This document shows positions 31,201-35,375 of a DNA stretch of 64,000 nucleotides, piece by piece. This DNA is from Fragum whitleyi (Eukaryota > Mollusca > Bivalvia > Cardiida > Cardiidae). The DNA lies in NCBI GenBank assembly GCA_948146395.1, contig OX411556.1, forward strand, positions 5,245,083-5,309,082, written 5' to 3'. Below the pieces are notes generated by a model that was not told where the DNA came from, did not search any database, and worked only from the letters and a program-made list of their open reading frames with translations. The position numbers and the translations under genes were made by a program. The first letter of the stretch is position 1. Each line of letters begins with the position of its first letter.

Positions 31201-33461
31201 TGAACTTGAAGTTAGATATTGAAGCGTAATTGTTGAGAGTTTATTTCCTTTAGCTTTGAATAAATGTAATGTGTTAACTGTAATCAATTTATACTAATGG
31301 TAAATTAAATTTTTATTATTCTCTTTTTTGTTTTTCCACATTCATAGTTGAGGTCTTGAAAGCTTTGTTGGGGGGGGGGGGGACCCTATGTGTGGATATA
31401 GCCTTGATGTCAGGGTTGTTGTTATTGGCATTGTCAGGTGAAAACTTTGGCATTTTGTGATATCTCAGGTATTGGAGTTCATTTGAAAGTTTGCACACAT
31501 GTTCACTAACAACCTTCACTATCAAGGGGGATAAGTCTTAAAGCATTTTCACTAATCAGCACCCTAAGTTTCTACAGAGTCTTTTGTAAATTGAAAAGCT
31601 TTTTTTTTTTAATAAAACAACAGTTTTCAATATGATATGCTTCAATTTTCATTTCAGAAAAGATAAGAAGAACAAAAAGAAAGGTAAAAAGGGTAAGAAG
31701 AAGAAAGGAGGTAAATCTGAGGATGACAGTGATATAGAGTTACCTCCCCCTCCAGTGATTATTTCAGACCCAAACAGTGCTAAACCAGAGAAGGGCATTC
31801 TGAAGGGTTTTGGTAAATCACACTACGTTAATGAGAGGAGGAGTAGTGAGTCTAATACTGTGTCAGGAACATCAAGTGGGAATTGTGATCAGGACAGCGT
31901 TGGTCCATACGATGAAATCGATGACGACACGGAAGCTGGAGAGATTCAGGATATATTTGGGAACTGTGATGAGCCTGAAAGATCACTAGATGCTCTAGAT
32001 AACATGATTGAGTCTTCCAGTTTTGATTTCATGCTCCCACCACCATTTAGTAACATGGGTTTATTAAAGCGCTCACCATCCCCACCAACTAAATTCTCAG
32101 GTTATGACATCCCTATGACCAATCTATCCACACCACAAAGACCTAGTCTTTGGAAGCCAAATTTAGGGTCTCCACCAAAATCACGAGTTTTAAGGATGAG
32201 GAATTTAGATGAACTTTTACAAAATATTGACAGAAATACGATAGATCTGTCACCATCCCCGGATGATCCTCCGGTACAAATATCTCCATCAACGTCAGAA
32301 GATGTCCGGTCAAGTTCGACGGATGATCGACATTATCAAACTAGTAGTCATGATCCACAAAGCCCAAACTCTATCACAAGTGGAAGTACATGTACAGCAT
32401 TGAGACCTTTACTGGGCAGTCAATGGAGTAAATATATCTTACACAGAAATAACCCAGACAATGGTGGGAACTTTGATTTTGACGATATTGAATCTCCATT
32501 ACCCCACATCAATATACCACCTCCTATGAATCCTATCAATGTTCGTAGTATATTCAATTATGGACAGAAAGGTTTAAACCGTGATAACAATGATACACCA
32601 CTGGGAAGTCAGAATGGTGATTGTAGTTCTACAAATGGTACAGCTAATTCACGGAATGGTTACGAGAAAAGTTCAGGTTACGGAAGTGAACATGACCCAG
32701 AGAGGTACAGTATTGACGATATGTCACGTAACCAGTCAAGATCAGGATCTACATCACCACCAAATTTTAGTGCAGTTATCAGAACTGGTCCAAACCAGAT
32801 TAGACTGGTTCCAGCCAGTAAGTTACAGGGCCAGACTGGTTTAGGAGGATACAGCTATAATCCAATGGATAATGATTTACAAAAACTGTTAGAAGGTGTG
32901 CCGAAAATAGACGCTGGTGTTTATGAAAGGAGCCCTTTAACAAGTAATGTAACATCGGGCACCAGTACACTGGAAACTCTTAAAAACTCTGACTTCTCTT
33001 CTGGCATGAATTCAGAAACAAATACTCTAGTGAACTCTGATTATGAGACAATGGAGAGACTTGGTACAGATAGTTTTAGCAAGGCTGAAGTTACTGATTC
33101 AGAATTAAGTGTTGATAGATCTAGTGAGCATCCTGCTACTGATACTCTGGAAATGTTAAAACAATCACTCCCCGAATTTGCAAATGGTATTTTACCCAAC
33201 CCCAAGCCTCTGAGTGAACTAGATCGGGAGAATAAAGGAAGTGGTCCATGTATTGACAGAAGCTTGGAGGAAATATCACATTTAGACAATCATAAAAATA
33301 AAAAGGGGAACAGAAACTCGGTGACTTCTGTTGGTGGTCGACCATTGAGTCTTGCTGTGTTAAAGAAGCAAGACTCGGGTGAGACTGCCAGTGAGGTGGA
33401 TCCTTTGTTGAATAGATATAGTGCAATAGACCCAGTGTCAGTGGATATTTGTGATTGTTAG
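1195..33461 (+). CDS. ADAM-family transmembrane protein, ADAM11/22/23-like, catalytically dead (17 exons, 5' partial)
   Basis: Seventeen exons with GT/AG borders and matching phases join into 1197 residues ending at TAG 33459-33461. Domain order by residue of the joined protein: reprolysin remainder 1-189, disintegrin about 190-280, cysteine-rich about 280-430, EGF-like about 430-466, a Thr/Pro-rich stalk, a transmembrane helix 532-554, a basic stop-transfer, then a 600-residue tail. Zinc histidines 123, 127 and 133 and the Met-turn (CIM) are present, but the catalytic Glu is Met124, so peptidase activity is unlikely. ADAMs without this Glu (ADAM11/22/23, UNC-71) act as adhesion receptors or scaffolds at the cell surface; that role here is inference. 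The EGF module and the spacing of the cysteine-rich region look most like ADAM11/22/23 or insect mind-meld, but ADAM12-like ancestry is not excluded. Signal peptide and prodomain lie left of the window. Several exons carry partial tandem copies. Confidence 0.9.
1415..1690 (+). repeat. Family J dispersed repeat, copy 1
   Basis: TAATCGTGTACATGCAAATT and ATAGCTTTTGTTGTTCACTC with ACACTGTAATAAATAATTAT match 60085-60305 in the same order. No coding content. Confidence 0.5.
1932..2878 (+). mobile_element. Helentron-like repeat, family B copy 1
   Basis: The 5' end is AGCTCCACTGGCTGAAAGCC (hairpin). The body has about four tandem units near 170 bp (TTATATAGTGGAAACTTTGA, TGGATATCAACCAAATTTCA). The 3' region TGTGGAGAGAC is the approximate inverse of AGCTCCAC, followed by hairpin AAGCC-ATTCAT-GGCTT and TCTAGTT. 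Confidence 0.72.
2908..3153 (-). mobile_element. TTAA-flanked MITE (CCCTTGTCATGCTGAA ends), copy 1
   Basis: It is bounded by TTAACCCTTGTCATGCTGAA and its inverse (GCATGACAAGGTTTAA). It has an internal GGAATATTCC and a CAGTCTG-type hairpin. TTAA ends plus CCC-starting inverted repeats fit a piggyBac-like non-autonomous element. Confidence 0.65.
3541..3991 (+). mobile_element. Helentron-like repeat, family A copy 2
   Basis: It begins AGCTCACCTGAGCACAGCAT with its hairpin partner GCTCAAGG. It ends with a diverged GGTGTGTTATATAGGACC ... CTTCTTGTT terminus. The body is short and diverged from copy 4. Confidence 0.6.
4056..4199. mobile_element. TTAAGG-ended MITE (family D)
   Basis: The left end TTAAGGTAGTGGAACTGTAA and right end TTACTGGTCTTTAACCTTAA are imperfect inverses, with GTTGCGG/CAGCAAC inside. 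Solo or partial relatives occur at about 4511-4600, 36532-36570 and 47095-47142. Confidence 0.55.
4620..4866 (+). mobile_element. TTAA-flanked MITE (CCCTTGTCATGCTGAA ends), copy 2
   Basis: Both ends are well kept: TTAACCCTTGTCATGCTGAG on the left and TTCAGCATGACAAGGGTTAA on the right. The length is 247 bp. It contains the GCACAAATGTGC internal hairpin. No coding content. Confidence 0.72.
5035..5382. mobile_element. MITE with TACAGTAAAACTTG ends
   Basis: TACAGTAAAACTTG at 5035 pairs with CAAGATTTACTGTA at 5369 (13 of 14). It is 348 bp with no ORF. TA-starting ends with CAGTA resemble pogo/Tc1-type non-autonomous elements; that affiliation is inference. Confidence 0.55.
5450..5662 (-). mobile_element. 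MITE family F (CCCTTTGCTGTTT ends), copy 1
   Basis: It runs from ATCCCTTTGCTGTTTAATCC to GTAAACAGGAAAGGGAT. The central palindrome AAATTGCTTCTGACAAGCAATTTC is strong. It is the inverted counterpart of 12184-12412. It ends 38 bp before ADAM exon b. Confidence 0.65.
5701..5867 (+). CDS. ADAM exon b: reprolysin domain
   Basis: The exon begins after tttacag and ends before gtaagt. It encodes YYREINIRISLTYIELWNMR, matching the ADAM pattern FYRPLNIRIVLVGVEVW, followed by a long basic helix. The exon is 167 bp and ends in phase 2. A MITE (5450-5662) ends 38 bp upstream of it. Confidence 0.92.
6066..6285 (+). mobile_element. TTAA-type MITE, degraded copy 6
   Basis: The left half starts near GTCCTGCGCAATAAAACCCT and the right end is GGTTCAGCATGACAAAGGTTAA. 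The interior (GATTGTTGTCTATATTTCC) is shortened. Confidence 0.45.
6461..6583 (+). mobile_element. TTAA-type MITE, right-half copy
   Basis: It contains the internal hairpin GATTGCACATATGTGAAGGC, GGAATATTCC and the right end GGTTCAGCACCTCAAGGGTTAA. The left half is missing. Confidence 0.5.
6994..7075 (+). CDS. ADAM exon c: reprolysin domain
   Basis: The exon follows gtttcag and ends at gtaagt. It completes the split Thr codon and encodes NSVGMAIPDSVCTGRAAGVS, matching the ADAM segment with VG-A, a conserved Cys and a Gly/Val turn just before the active-site helix. It ends in phase 0. Confidence 0.9.
7360..7557 (+). mobile_element. TTAA-type MITE with a foldback inserted at its central hairpin
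   Basis: ATCAGGCTACACAT and ATGTGCAGGCTGATC, normally adjacent as the MITE's central hairpin, are separated by the foldback at 7411-7482. The right end GGTTCAGCATGACAAAAGTTAA closes the element. Confidence 0.6.
7411..7482. repeat. Foldback element P, copy 2 (nested in a MITE)
   Basis: CAGTGCAAAACAGTTGTAAC and ACTCCCTGTATGCCAATAGGGAGT pair with GTTATAACTGTTTTACGCTG. It interrupts the central hairpin of a TTAA-type MITE. Confidence 0.72.
7945..8262 (+). mobile_element. Family C element with long terminal hairpin, copy 1
   Basis: A roughly 145-bp inverted repeat (7946-8090) pairs ATAATACGTACTAAG...CGAGGTTGGGAGAATTAATA with its inverse. It is followed by a tail with AACTATGTGATATCATGAAA and GTATAGTTATACGATAA. 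No ORF. Confidence 0.7.
8640..8741 (+). mobile_element. 3' fragment of the CTTGTT-ended short repeat
   Basis: AAGGTCAAGTTCATGAGACA and the terminal hairpin GTGTTTCACAAACATGTACATCTTGTT match 25600-25702. It ends 12 bp before the acceptor of ADAM exon d and forms part of its pyrimidine tract. Confidence 0.55.
8754..8841 (+). CDS. ADAM exon d: zinc-site helix with missing catalytic Glu
   Basis: The exon lies between ttttacag and gtaagt and encodes LAHMIGHNLGINHDED. The reprolysin signature HExxHxxGxxHD reads HMIGHNLGINHD here. All three histidines, the Gly and the final Asp remain, but the general-base Glu is Met (codon ATG, 8802-8804). There is no frameshift or stop, so this is a substitution in an intact exon and points to a non-proteolytic ADAM. 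Confidence 0.93.
8862..9297 (+). mobile_element. TTAA-flanked MITE, copy 5, interrupted by family H repeat
   Basis: The left end TTAACCCTTGTCTTGATGAA and the right end TTCAGCTTGACAAGGGTAAA enclose the usual interior plus a 170-bp insertion (8951-9122), the family H inverted-repeat element. Confidence 0.55.
8951..9122. mobile_element. Family H inverted-repeat element, copy 1
   Basis: ACAGATAGAGGGAGTATTTT at the left pairs with GGAAATGCCCCATCTTATCAG at the right. The inner AAGACGATTCAAATGAGTAC is shared with 22326-22503. Confidence 0.6.
9514..9591. repeat. Foldback element P, copy 3
   Basis: ATTGATGGCTCATAGGGAAA pairs with TGTCTGCATTGAGCCATCAAT. The apex is ACTGCC-TATATGTTGATT-GGCAGT. Confidence 0.72.
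9638..9702. repeat. Foldback, 28-bp arms
   Basis: TATAGCTCCAAAGATGGTTT with TTAGGAGAAA pairs with TTTCTCCTAATAAACC and TCTTTGGAGCTATA. Confidence 0.75.
9703..11699. other. Intron stretch without recognised features
   Basis: Nearly 2 kb between a foldback and a family I repeat. I see no exon, no member of the repeat families found elsewhere in the window, and no long inverted repeat. Confidence 0.5.
11700..12110 (-). repeat. Family I repeat, copy 1
   Basis: CGCTCACTTAAGCCTCCATT, then a palindromic core (TTTTGTTCATCTTGAACAAAA at 11960-11980), then TTTCACTCAAAACTCGCTCC and CAATTAACTGTATTTGT. The end lies about 12 bp before the acceptor of ADAM exon e. Confidence 0.6.
12123..12174 (+). CDS. ADAM exon e: Met-turn
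   Basis: This is a short 52-bp exon between cttcag and gtaagt. It encodes GCQCEDEFGCIMSTGVL, the Cys-x-Cys and CIM Met-turn segment that follows the zinc helix. The acceptor lies about 12 bp beyond the end of a dispersed repeat (11700-12110). A MITE starts 10 bp after the exon. Confidence 0.9.
12184..12412 (+). mobile_element. MITE family F, copy 2
   Basis: TTAACCCTTTCCTGTTTTAC on the left, AAACAGCAAAGGGTTAA on the right, and the central palindrome GAAATTGCTTGTCAGAAGCAATTTC. The TTAA flanks again suggest a piggyBac-like source. It begins 10 bp after ADAM exon e. Confidence 0.68.
12918..13163 (+). mobile_element. TTAA-flanked MITE (CCCTTGTCATGCTGAA ends), copy 3
   Basis: It runs from TTAAACCTTGTCATGCTGAA to TTCAGCATGACAAGGGTTAA. 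The internal palindrome CCTGCACATATGTGCAGCCTG lies at about 12981-13001. It sits in the intron 43 bp before ADAM exon f. Confidence 0.72.
13207..13312 (+). CDS. ADAM exon f: end of reprolysin domain
   Basis: The exon lies between tttcag and gtaaaa, completes the split Leu codon, and encodes the FSTCS...LNLGIATCLSENP segment. This matches the ADAM FSSCS...G-CL-N-P terminus of the protease domain. It ends in phase 0 immediately upstream of the duplicated disintegrin acceptors. Confidence 0.9.
13648..14043 (+). repeat. Tandem array of partial disintegrin exons (copies 1-4)
   Basis: Four units (13648, 13751, 13854, 13948; periods 103, 103, 94 and 96 bp) precede the complete copy at 14044. Each carries an intron tail with an intact acceptor (ttctattacag type) plus the first 50-60 bp of exon g, but lacks the exon's 3' part and donor. 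In the required phase, copies 1, 2 and 3 meet stops after 4 codons, 17 codons and 4 codons. Copy 4 stays open through its 96-bp unit into copy 5, so it could act as an alternative acceptor adding 32 residues. Confidence 0.9.
14044..14115 (+). CDS. ADAM exon g: disintegrin start (fifth and complete copy)
   Basis: The 72-bp exon follows attacag and ends at gtatgt. It encodes VCGNKQVERGEECDCGDPE, the canonical disintegrin opening CGN--VE-GEECDCG. It is the only one of five tandem copies that keeps the 3' part (GGGACCCAGAG) and the donor, so it is taken as the working exon. Confidence 0.92.
14170..14290 (-). mobile_element. SINE body fragment, second family
   Basis: TTAGGCAGCTTTCAACAATC, TGTGGATTCCTGGTAATTCT and CACACCAGTACTAATATG match 49360-49470. 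Confidence 0.55.
14681..15181 (-). mobile_element. Helentron-like repeat, family A copy 3
   Basis: Reverse orientation. AACAAGAGGACCATGATGGT (the complement of the 3' hairpin end) starts at 14681, and GCACAATGTGCTCAGGTGAG ends near 15180 (the 5' hairpin). The body holds two tandem GGATCC-containing units. Confidence 0.75.
15190..16507 (-). mobile_element. Degenerate relatives of family A (nested or truncated)
   Basis: A 5' end (reverse orientation) with AGCTCGCTGGCCTTTGGCCA hairpin lies at 15675-15708. Another, GAGCATGAAGTGCTCCGGTG, lies at 16480-16503. The bodies repeat TCACCCAAGGAACATT and CATGCCCATATT several times. No clear 3' terminal hairpin is visible, so boundaries are approximate. 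Confidence 0.5.
16508..18744. other. Intron stretch, mostly featureless
   Basis: Apart from the TTTA microsatellite and a GC-richer patch at 16800-16910 (CAGGCTGTGCAGGCCGATCT, which may be an old dispersed repeat), nothing is recognised. Confidence 0.5.
17372..17407. repeat. (TTTA)n microsatellite
   Basis: About eight TTTA units with one TTA slip, in an intron. Confidence 0.9.
18745..19108. repeat. 17-bp perfect inverted repeat pair, candidate small element
   Basis: TACCAATTACCGGTGTA at 18745 is the exact inverse of TACACCGGTAATTGGTA at 19092. The ends start and end with TA. No ORF between. Confidence 0.55.
19109..20284. other. Intron stretch without recognised features
   Basis: AT-rich intron before a SINE head. 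ORFs here are short and lack family motifs. Confidence 0.5.
20285..20425 (-). mobile_element. tRNA-derived SINE head
   Basis: On the minus strand GGCACAGTGGTAGCAAATCA (A box) and GGTCCCGGGTTTGATCCGAG (B box). GTGAGAGACAAATAG is shared with 49512-49526. Confidence 0.65.
20786..21033 (+). mobile_element. TTAA-flanked MITE, copy 4 (diverged)
   Basis: The left end is TTTAAACCTTCTCATGATGA and the right end GGTTTAGCAAGATAAGGGGTAA. The internal hairpin GGCTGCACATATGTTCAGGC is kept. The element ends 25 bp before ADAM exon h. Confidence 0.6.
21059..21154 (+). CDS. ADAM exon h: disintegrin middle
   Basis: The exon begins after atccag and ends at gtaagt, with 32 codons in phase 0. It is cysteine-rich (DPCCDPYTC ... 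CRTGECCHNC), matching disintegrin CCD--TC-L-----C--G-CC--C. A TTAA-flanked MITE ends 25 bp before it. The preceding intron is about 6.9 kb. Confidence 0.92.
21155..21732. other. Intron with degraded dispersed repeat
   Basis: TTATACCACCTAATTATGAA with GTATAGGGGGGTATATTGG (21194-21231) and CAAAGGTCAAGGTCATAATT look like the start and body of another dispersed repeat. Its end is unclear. Confidence 0.4.
21733..22190 (+). repeat. Family G repeat, copy 1
   Basis: TTAATTCATGTTTTTGAGGG, GGCGTTAACATTTTGCGGAGA paired with TCTCTGCAAATGTTAACGCC, GCTACTATTGCGTAAAAGGA, and CACATTAACACCCAGGTTTT near the 3' end. Confidence 0.6.
22203..22283 (+). CDS. ADAM exon i: disintegrin loop
   Basis: The exon lies between atttcag and gtattg, with 27 codons in phase 0. 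It encodes CRGQSSDCDIPEFCTG, the ADAM disintegrin loop. The arginine and the DIPEF segment fit the R-x6-D-[LI]-P-E-F pattern linked with alpha9beta1-type integrin binding in other ADAMs. Confidence 0.92.
22326..22503. mobile_element. Family H inverted-repeat element, copy 2
   Basis: ACAGATACAGAGGGTATTTG pairs with GCAATACCCCCTCTTATCTGT. The center holds the palindrome GAATCGTCTTGTCAAGACGATTC. Confidence 0.65.
22969..23083 (+). CDS. ADAM exon j: cysteine-rich domain start
   Basis: The exon lies between atttcag and gtaaat. It encodes CPPNNYAKDGHACNNNTGYC and MGGICPTLDQQCQHIWG, matching ADAM CP-N-Y--DG--C----GYC--G-C-T---QC---WG. It contains an N-N-T glycosylation sequon. It ends in phase 1. 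Confidence 0.93.
23254..23868. mobile_element. MITE with ACTGTAAACGG ends and nested foldback
   Basis: TTACTGTAAACGG at 23254 pairs with CCGTTTACAGTTA ending at about 23868. The subterminal GCGGT-rich parts (ATTGGCGG / CCGCCAAT) also pair. A foldback element (23480-23547) lies inside. Confidence 0.6.
23480..23547. repeat. Foldback element P-like, copy 9 (near-perfect palindrome, altered arms)
   Basis: GGGTCAGTGCAATACTATTG...AAGTGCCTATAAATTATAGGCACTT...ATAGTATTGCACTGATCCC. The arms are almost perfectly self-complementary but differ from other copies (CAATACTATTG instead of AAAACAGTTG). Confidence 0.72.
23948..24256 (+). mobile_element. Family C element, copy 2
   Basis: The same hairpin (TAATACGTACTTAGTGT ... 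AACAAGGTTGGGAGAATTGA and inverse) with the apex partly lost. The tail ATAACTATGTGATATCAT follows. It ends about 155 bp before ADAM exon k. Confidence 0.68.
24413..24524 (+). CDS. ADAM exon k: cysteine-rich domain (first copy of an 8-copy array)
   Basis: The exon follows tttttag and ends ctga before gtaagt. It encodes CFERFNPTGNFNGHCGKDEK, matching ADAM C-E--N--G---G-CGKD. Reading past the donor meets TAA at once, so this first donor must be used. The last 82 bp plus intron are repeated seven more times downstream. Confidence 0.92.
24525..25268 (+). repeat. Seven tandem partial copies of exon k, period 104 bp
   Basis: Starting from the real exon, the unit (last about 82 bp of exon plus gtaagtatacaaatattgctta) recurs at 24547, 24651, 24755, 24859, 24963, 25067 and 25171 with an exact 104-bp period. 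Each copy keeps a consensus donor (ctga/gtaagt) but none has the exon's own acceptor. Copies differ from each other by few bases, with a shared AAGACC/CTGCC variant in the last two, so the array is young. Confidence 0.95.
25445..25702 (+). mobile_element. Short repeat with 3' hairpin and CTTGTT end
   Basis: It starts AAGCCCCAGCATCAAAAGAT and ends TTTTGTGTTTTACAAACACATCTTGTT, that is, a GTGTTT-TAC-AAACAC hairpin then CTTGTT. The 3' design resembles families A and B. A related 3' end lies at 8640-8741. Confidence 0.55.
25972..26088 (+). CDS. ADAM exon l: cysteine-rich domain
   Basis: The exon lies between atttcag and gtaagt, completes the split Asp codon and encodes DVQCGLIHCSGGNKQPFFG to KEFECK. 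It matches the ADAM DV-CG-L-C motif. The spacing to the final Cys resembles ADAM11/22/23. It ends in phase 2. Confidence 0.92.
26129..26207. repeat. Foldback element P, copy 4
   Basis: ATTGATAGCTCAGTGCAAAA ... AACTGCC / GGCAGTTACAACTG ... GTGAGCCATTG. The arms are well paired. Confidence 0.72.
26712..26883 (+). CDS. ADAM exon m: end of cysteine-rich domain and start of EGF module
   Basis: The exon lies between tatcag and gtgagt. It encodes LVLDGTKCGNGLVCMKRKC, the highly conserved ADAM DGTKCG-G-VC--R-C motif, and ends CSGHG, the start of the EGF-like module. It ends in phase 0. A degraded second copy of its 3' part lies about 325 bp beyond its end. Confidence 0.93.
27207..27305 (+). pseudogene. 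Degraded duplicate of the 3' part of ADAM exon m
   Basis: The stretch TGGCCTAATGTGAAAAGGGA through TGCTCAGAACATGGGGTATGT follows the order of exon m from GGCCTAGTGTGCATGAAAAG to GCTCAGGACATGGAGTGAGT, with small deletions and many substitutions. It has no acceptor and a broken frame, so it is an old, dead exon copy. Confidence 0.7.
27703..27755. repeat. Foldback, about 20-bp arms
   Basis: ACCAAAATGTAAGGTATTAG pairs with AATACCTTACATTTTGGT, 36 bp upstream of ADAM exon n. Confidence 0.75.
27792..28023 (+). CDS. ADAM exon n: EGF-like module and Thr/Pro stalk
   Basis: The exon follows atttag and ends at gtaagt. VCTKEDTCFCMEGWGSDDC completes an EGF-like module with cysteine spacing C-x4-C-x-C-x8-C. 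The remainder is rich in Thr, Pro and Ser (TTTIPRTTTALPEP), typical of an extracellular stalk. It ends in phase 1. Confidence 0.92.
28435..29715 (+). mobile_element. Helentron-like repeat, family A copy 4 (full length, reference copy)
   Basis: The 5' end is AGCTCACCTGAGCACATCGT then GCTCAAGG (hairpin). The body has about seven tandem units of 120-150 bp with GGTCAGAATGTTGGTCAGGT. Near the 3' end TCAGGTGAGCGA is the inverse of the 5' start, followed by a hairpin (AGGACC/GGTCCT) and CTCTTGTT. Both flanks begin or end in T runs, compatible with T/T insertion. It ends 30 bp before the transmembrane exon. Confidence 0.75.
29746..29848 (+). CDS. ADAM exon o: transmembrane segment
   Basis: The exon lies between ttacag and gtaagt. 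A hydrophobic run from Trp532 to about Tyr555 (WMMIILASVIGGLALLFLF and onward) is a single transmembrane helix. It is followed by Arg, consistent with type I topology. A large repeat (28435-29715) ends 30 bp upstream. Confidence 0.9.
30096..30162. repeat. Foldback element P-like, copy 10 (altered arms)
   Basis: GTTCAGCTCAAGAGTGTACT...GTATATACATTGTATATAC...AGTACAGTCTCGCACTGAAC. GTACTTAGTGTATATAC pairs perfectly with its inverse, while the outer arms follow the CAG-GC pattern of family P. Confidence 0.62.
30371..30655 (+). mobile_element. tRNA-derived SINE, same family, A box degraded
   Basis: GCCCGATTAGCCATTCAAAA and GTGTAGGTTTGATTCCCAGG (B box) are followed by the shared body GGTGCTTTACACCGAGCACT and AAATAAACGGAAATACACAC. 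It lies in the intron before ADAM exon p. Confidence 0.72.
30740..30862 (+). CDS. ADAM exon p: juxtamembrane basic region
   Basis: The exon follows ttacag and ends at gtaagt. It encodes RRRSPNKYGKEKKKKKY, a strong stop-transfer stretch, then an acidic patch (EEGEVEN) and KLIKFGNLPTYK. The 3' end with its donor is repeated twice downstream with periods of 139 and 137 bp. Confidence 0.85.
30863..31147 (+). repeat. Two tandem partial copies of exon p
   Basis: The segment from GAGGAGGG through the donor gtaagtttg and about 75 bp of intron recurs twice. The GGCAGTAAAC landmark is at 30822, 30961 and 31098. Both extra copies keep a gtaagt donor but lack the true acceptor. The third copy is more diverged (CTTCTAACAA in place of CTACTTATAA). 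Confidence 0.9.
31148..31657. other. Intron before the tail exon
   Basis: No exon is seen. A run of 12 G lies near 31371-31382, and a poly-T tract precedes the final acceptor. Confidence 0.5.
31658..33461 (+). CDS. ADAM exon q: long cytoplasmic tail and stop
   Basis: A single 1.8-kb exon starts after atttcag and completes the split Lys codon. It opens with a Lys-rich run, then is low in hydrophobic residues and rich in Ser, Pro, Asp and Asn. Visible features are poly-Pro (ELPPPP, MLPPPF), SP sites (RSPSPP, GSPPKS), SSGYGSEHDPERYS, and a tail ending VDICDC rather than the PDZ ligand of vertebrate ADAM22. I see no known folded domain. The tail is probably disordered and phosphorylated, which is inference. 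Confidence 0.88.
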
Positions 33462-34531
33462 TTCTGTTCTTTGTTTATGTCTTAATCACTTCTGTGTTAC
33501 AATTTATGTATTGATTTTATTTCATTTCATTTTCCTTATTACATCGAAAAAATCAACCTCAAATTAAAGGGGAAAAGACATGGATTTGATTGATATAAAA
33601 AAGATTCCTTAAAGATAATTATGTGACCCGTCACAGGAAAAGGGACCATCTGGGCAGTGCGTAAAGTCAAACCCAAGTTAAAATGCACAGAATGTGCGGA
33701 ATGACTGAGACTAAAAATTTTCACACATTGCTATTTTTTTTAATCTAATATGATTAATCTGTCTTCTTGTGAAACAACCTTTGAAATGCAACACTCAGTT
33801 AACCTGTTCTAGGACCTATCTCTTATTCAAATATTATTTTTTGGAGTTCCCCTATGGTGACTGGTCCCCTTTTTTCTGATGGGTCACATATAATCTCCAG
33901 GTCCATTTTTTATAGCGCCTTTTAGATGAGAAATGAAGTAAGTTATAAATGAACAATTGATTATATGCTTTGAAAGCTGTGGAATATATTAATAGGGGTG
34001 CTCCTGATATAGGAGAAATGCAGTAAGTCACTAATGAACAATCAACCACAGACTTAGAAAAAACTTCTCAATATGTTTCAGTTGATAGACATTTTAGACT
34101 GGTAATTTTATAAAAATTAAATCACTTATAATGGAACAGTTTGTACTGATTCTGGTATGTCTAAACACTTTTTCTAATGTCTTGTGTTCGAAAAAACCTT
34201 AAGATATCCTATTTTGACCCTCAGAAAAAATCTATCTTTAAAGGAGGAAGGGTATCAATTTTTGGCCTTGATGTTTCTTATGCATGGTTCATTAAATTTA
34301 TAAGAAAAAACATTTGTTTTCTTACATTTTAGTATTTGCCTGATACAACTCATTAGCAATTTAGGAGTCATTGGGGCCAATGGAGGATATTTTCAATTTT
34401 TTTATGTCAAAACCATGGTTAGGGGGTCAAACACACACCCAAATATTACAATTAAGACTGCAAATTTTAACTTTTAGAATAAAAGGCATGTAGTTTTTAC
34501 TGATATTTCACATTTAATTTTTACTCATATT
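33462..34531 (+). other. Putative 3' UTR of the ADAM gene
   Basis: This AT-rich stretch follows the stop and has no credible ORF. A MITE (33617-33893) lies within it. AATAAA occurs at 34479-34484 and is a possible polyadenylation signal, but nothing visible fixes the real 3' end. Confidence 0.35.
33617..33893. mobile_element. MITE with GTGACCCGTCA ends (family K) in the 3' UTR
   Basis: The left end reads ATGTGACCCGTCACAGGAAA and the right end is its approximate inverse (TTTTTTCTGATGGGTCACAT). A second copy lies at 62000-62262. The spacing is about 275 bp with no coding content, consistent with a non-autonomous DNA element. Confidence 0.6.
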
Positions 34532-34620
34532 TCATATTGATGGCTCAGAGCAAAAAAGTTTGTAACTGCCTATATGTTTATAGGCAGTTACTCACTCATT
34601 GCTCTGTGCCATCAATATGA
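34532..34620. repeat. Foldback element P, copy 5
   Basis: TCATATTGATGGCTCAGAGC pairs with GCTCTGTGCCATCAATATGA, and the apex pairs ACTGCCTATA with TATAGGCAGT. The pairing extends into the flanks. Confidence 0.72.
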
Positions 34621-35169
34621 TAGTGTAAGAGAAAAAAATGTGACATATGGTAATTTCAGAGAAAAATAACCTTCCGGTATTATAGTTATCAACTAATCAT
34701 ATTCATATCAAAACGGCGATTTTGTAACTTATGTATTACAGGTGTATAAATGTGCTATATTTTATTATCATGTAGTAAAATGGTGCTTATGAATTAATTT
34801 ATTGCTTGTTGAATTCAATTCAGCTGTAACTGCCTATTTATCAACTTTTAGGGCGGTTAAATATAAGACCAGTCTCTTTTATGAAGGCTGATTAGCACAA
34901 TTCAAAGTTTTTTTGGTTTTTTTTAAATATTTTAAATCCAAGTATGATGAGCATTTTCATATTAACTAATTAAGTGCCTATAATTCTTGTATTATGGATT
35001 AAGTATTGTTGTAAATTTGCTTCATAGTATTTATTATGAAGAAAATATGCAACATCTTTTACTCCATAATGTTTCTTTATAATTCATAGACAATTTTGTT
35101 ACCTGAGGATAACGTAATTAAGGCTCAAATGACTCTTATTTCCATCGTGGTCCTTCCTCATTCCAGATC
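34621..35169. other. Intergenic stretch with partial foldback pieces
   Basis: AGCTGTAACTGCCTATTTAT (34821) resembles half of a family P foldback without its partner. Nothing else is recognised. Confidence 0.45.
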
Positions 35170-35375
35170 TAATACTGCCCATAGAGAGAGAGGGGCAAGG
35201 GGGCCTACCAATTGCTACCTGATTTTACAACTTGGTGGACTGGGATTCTGTCTGGAAAGAATCCTTCCCAAATACACTACCCATCTCTGGTGGGGCTAGA
35301 ACCCGCAACCATCAGGTTAAGAGTCGAGTGTGCCAAATACTCAGCCAACAAGCCAGTCTTACACAAACCCCTCAG
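35170..35375 (-). mobile_element. tRNA-derived SINE, third type
   Basis: On the minus strand GCTTGTTGGCTGAGTATTTG (A-box like) and TGCGGGTTCTAGCCCCACCA (B box) spaced about 35 bp. The body includes GTATTTGGGAAGGATTC. Confidence 0.6.

Noticed and set aside
33041..33426. Minus-strand ORFs opposite the ADAM tail exon
   Set aside because: They are shadows of the strongly supported plus-strand exon.
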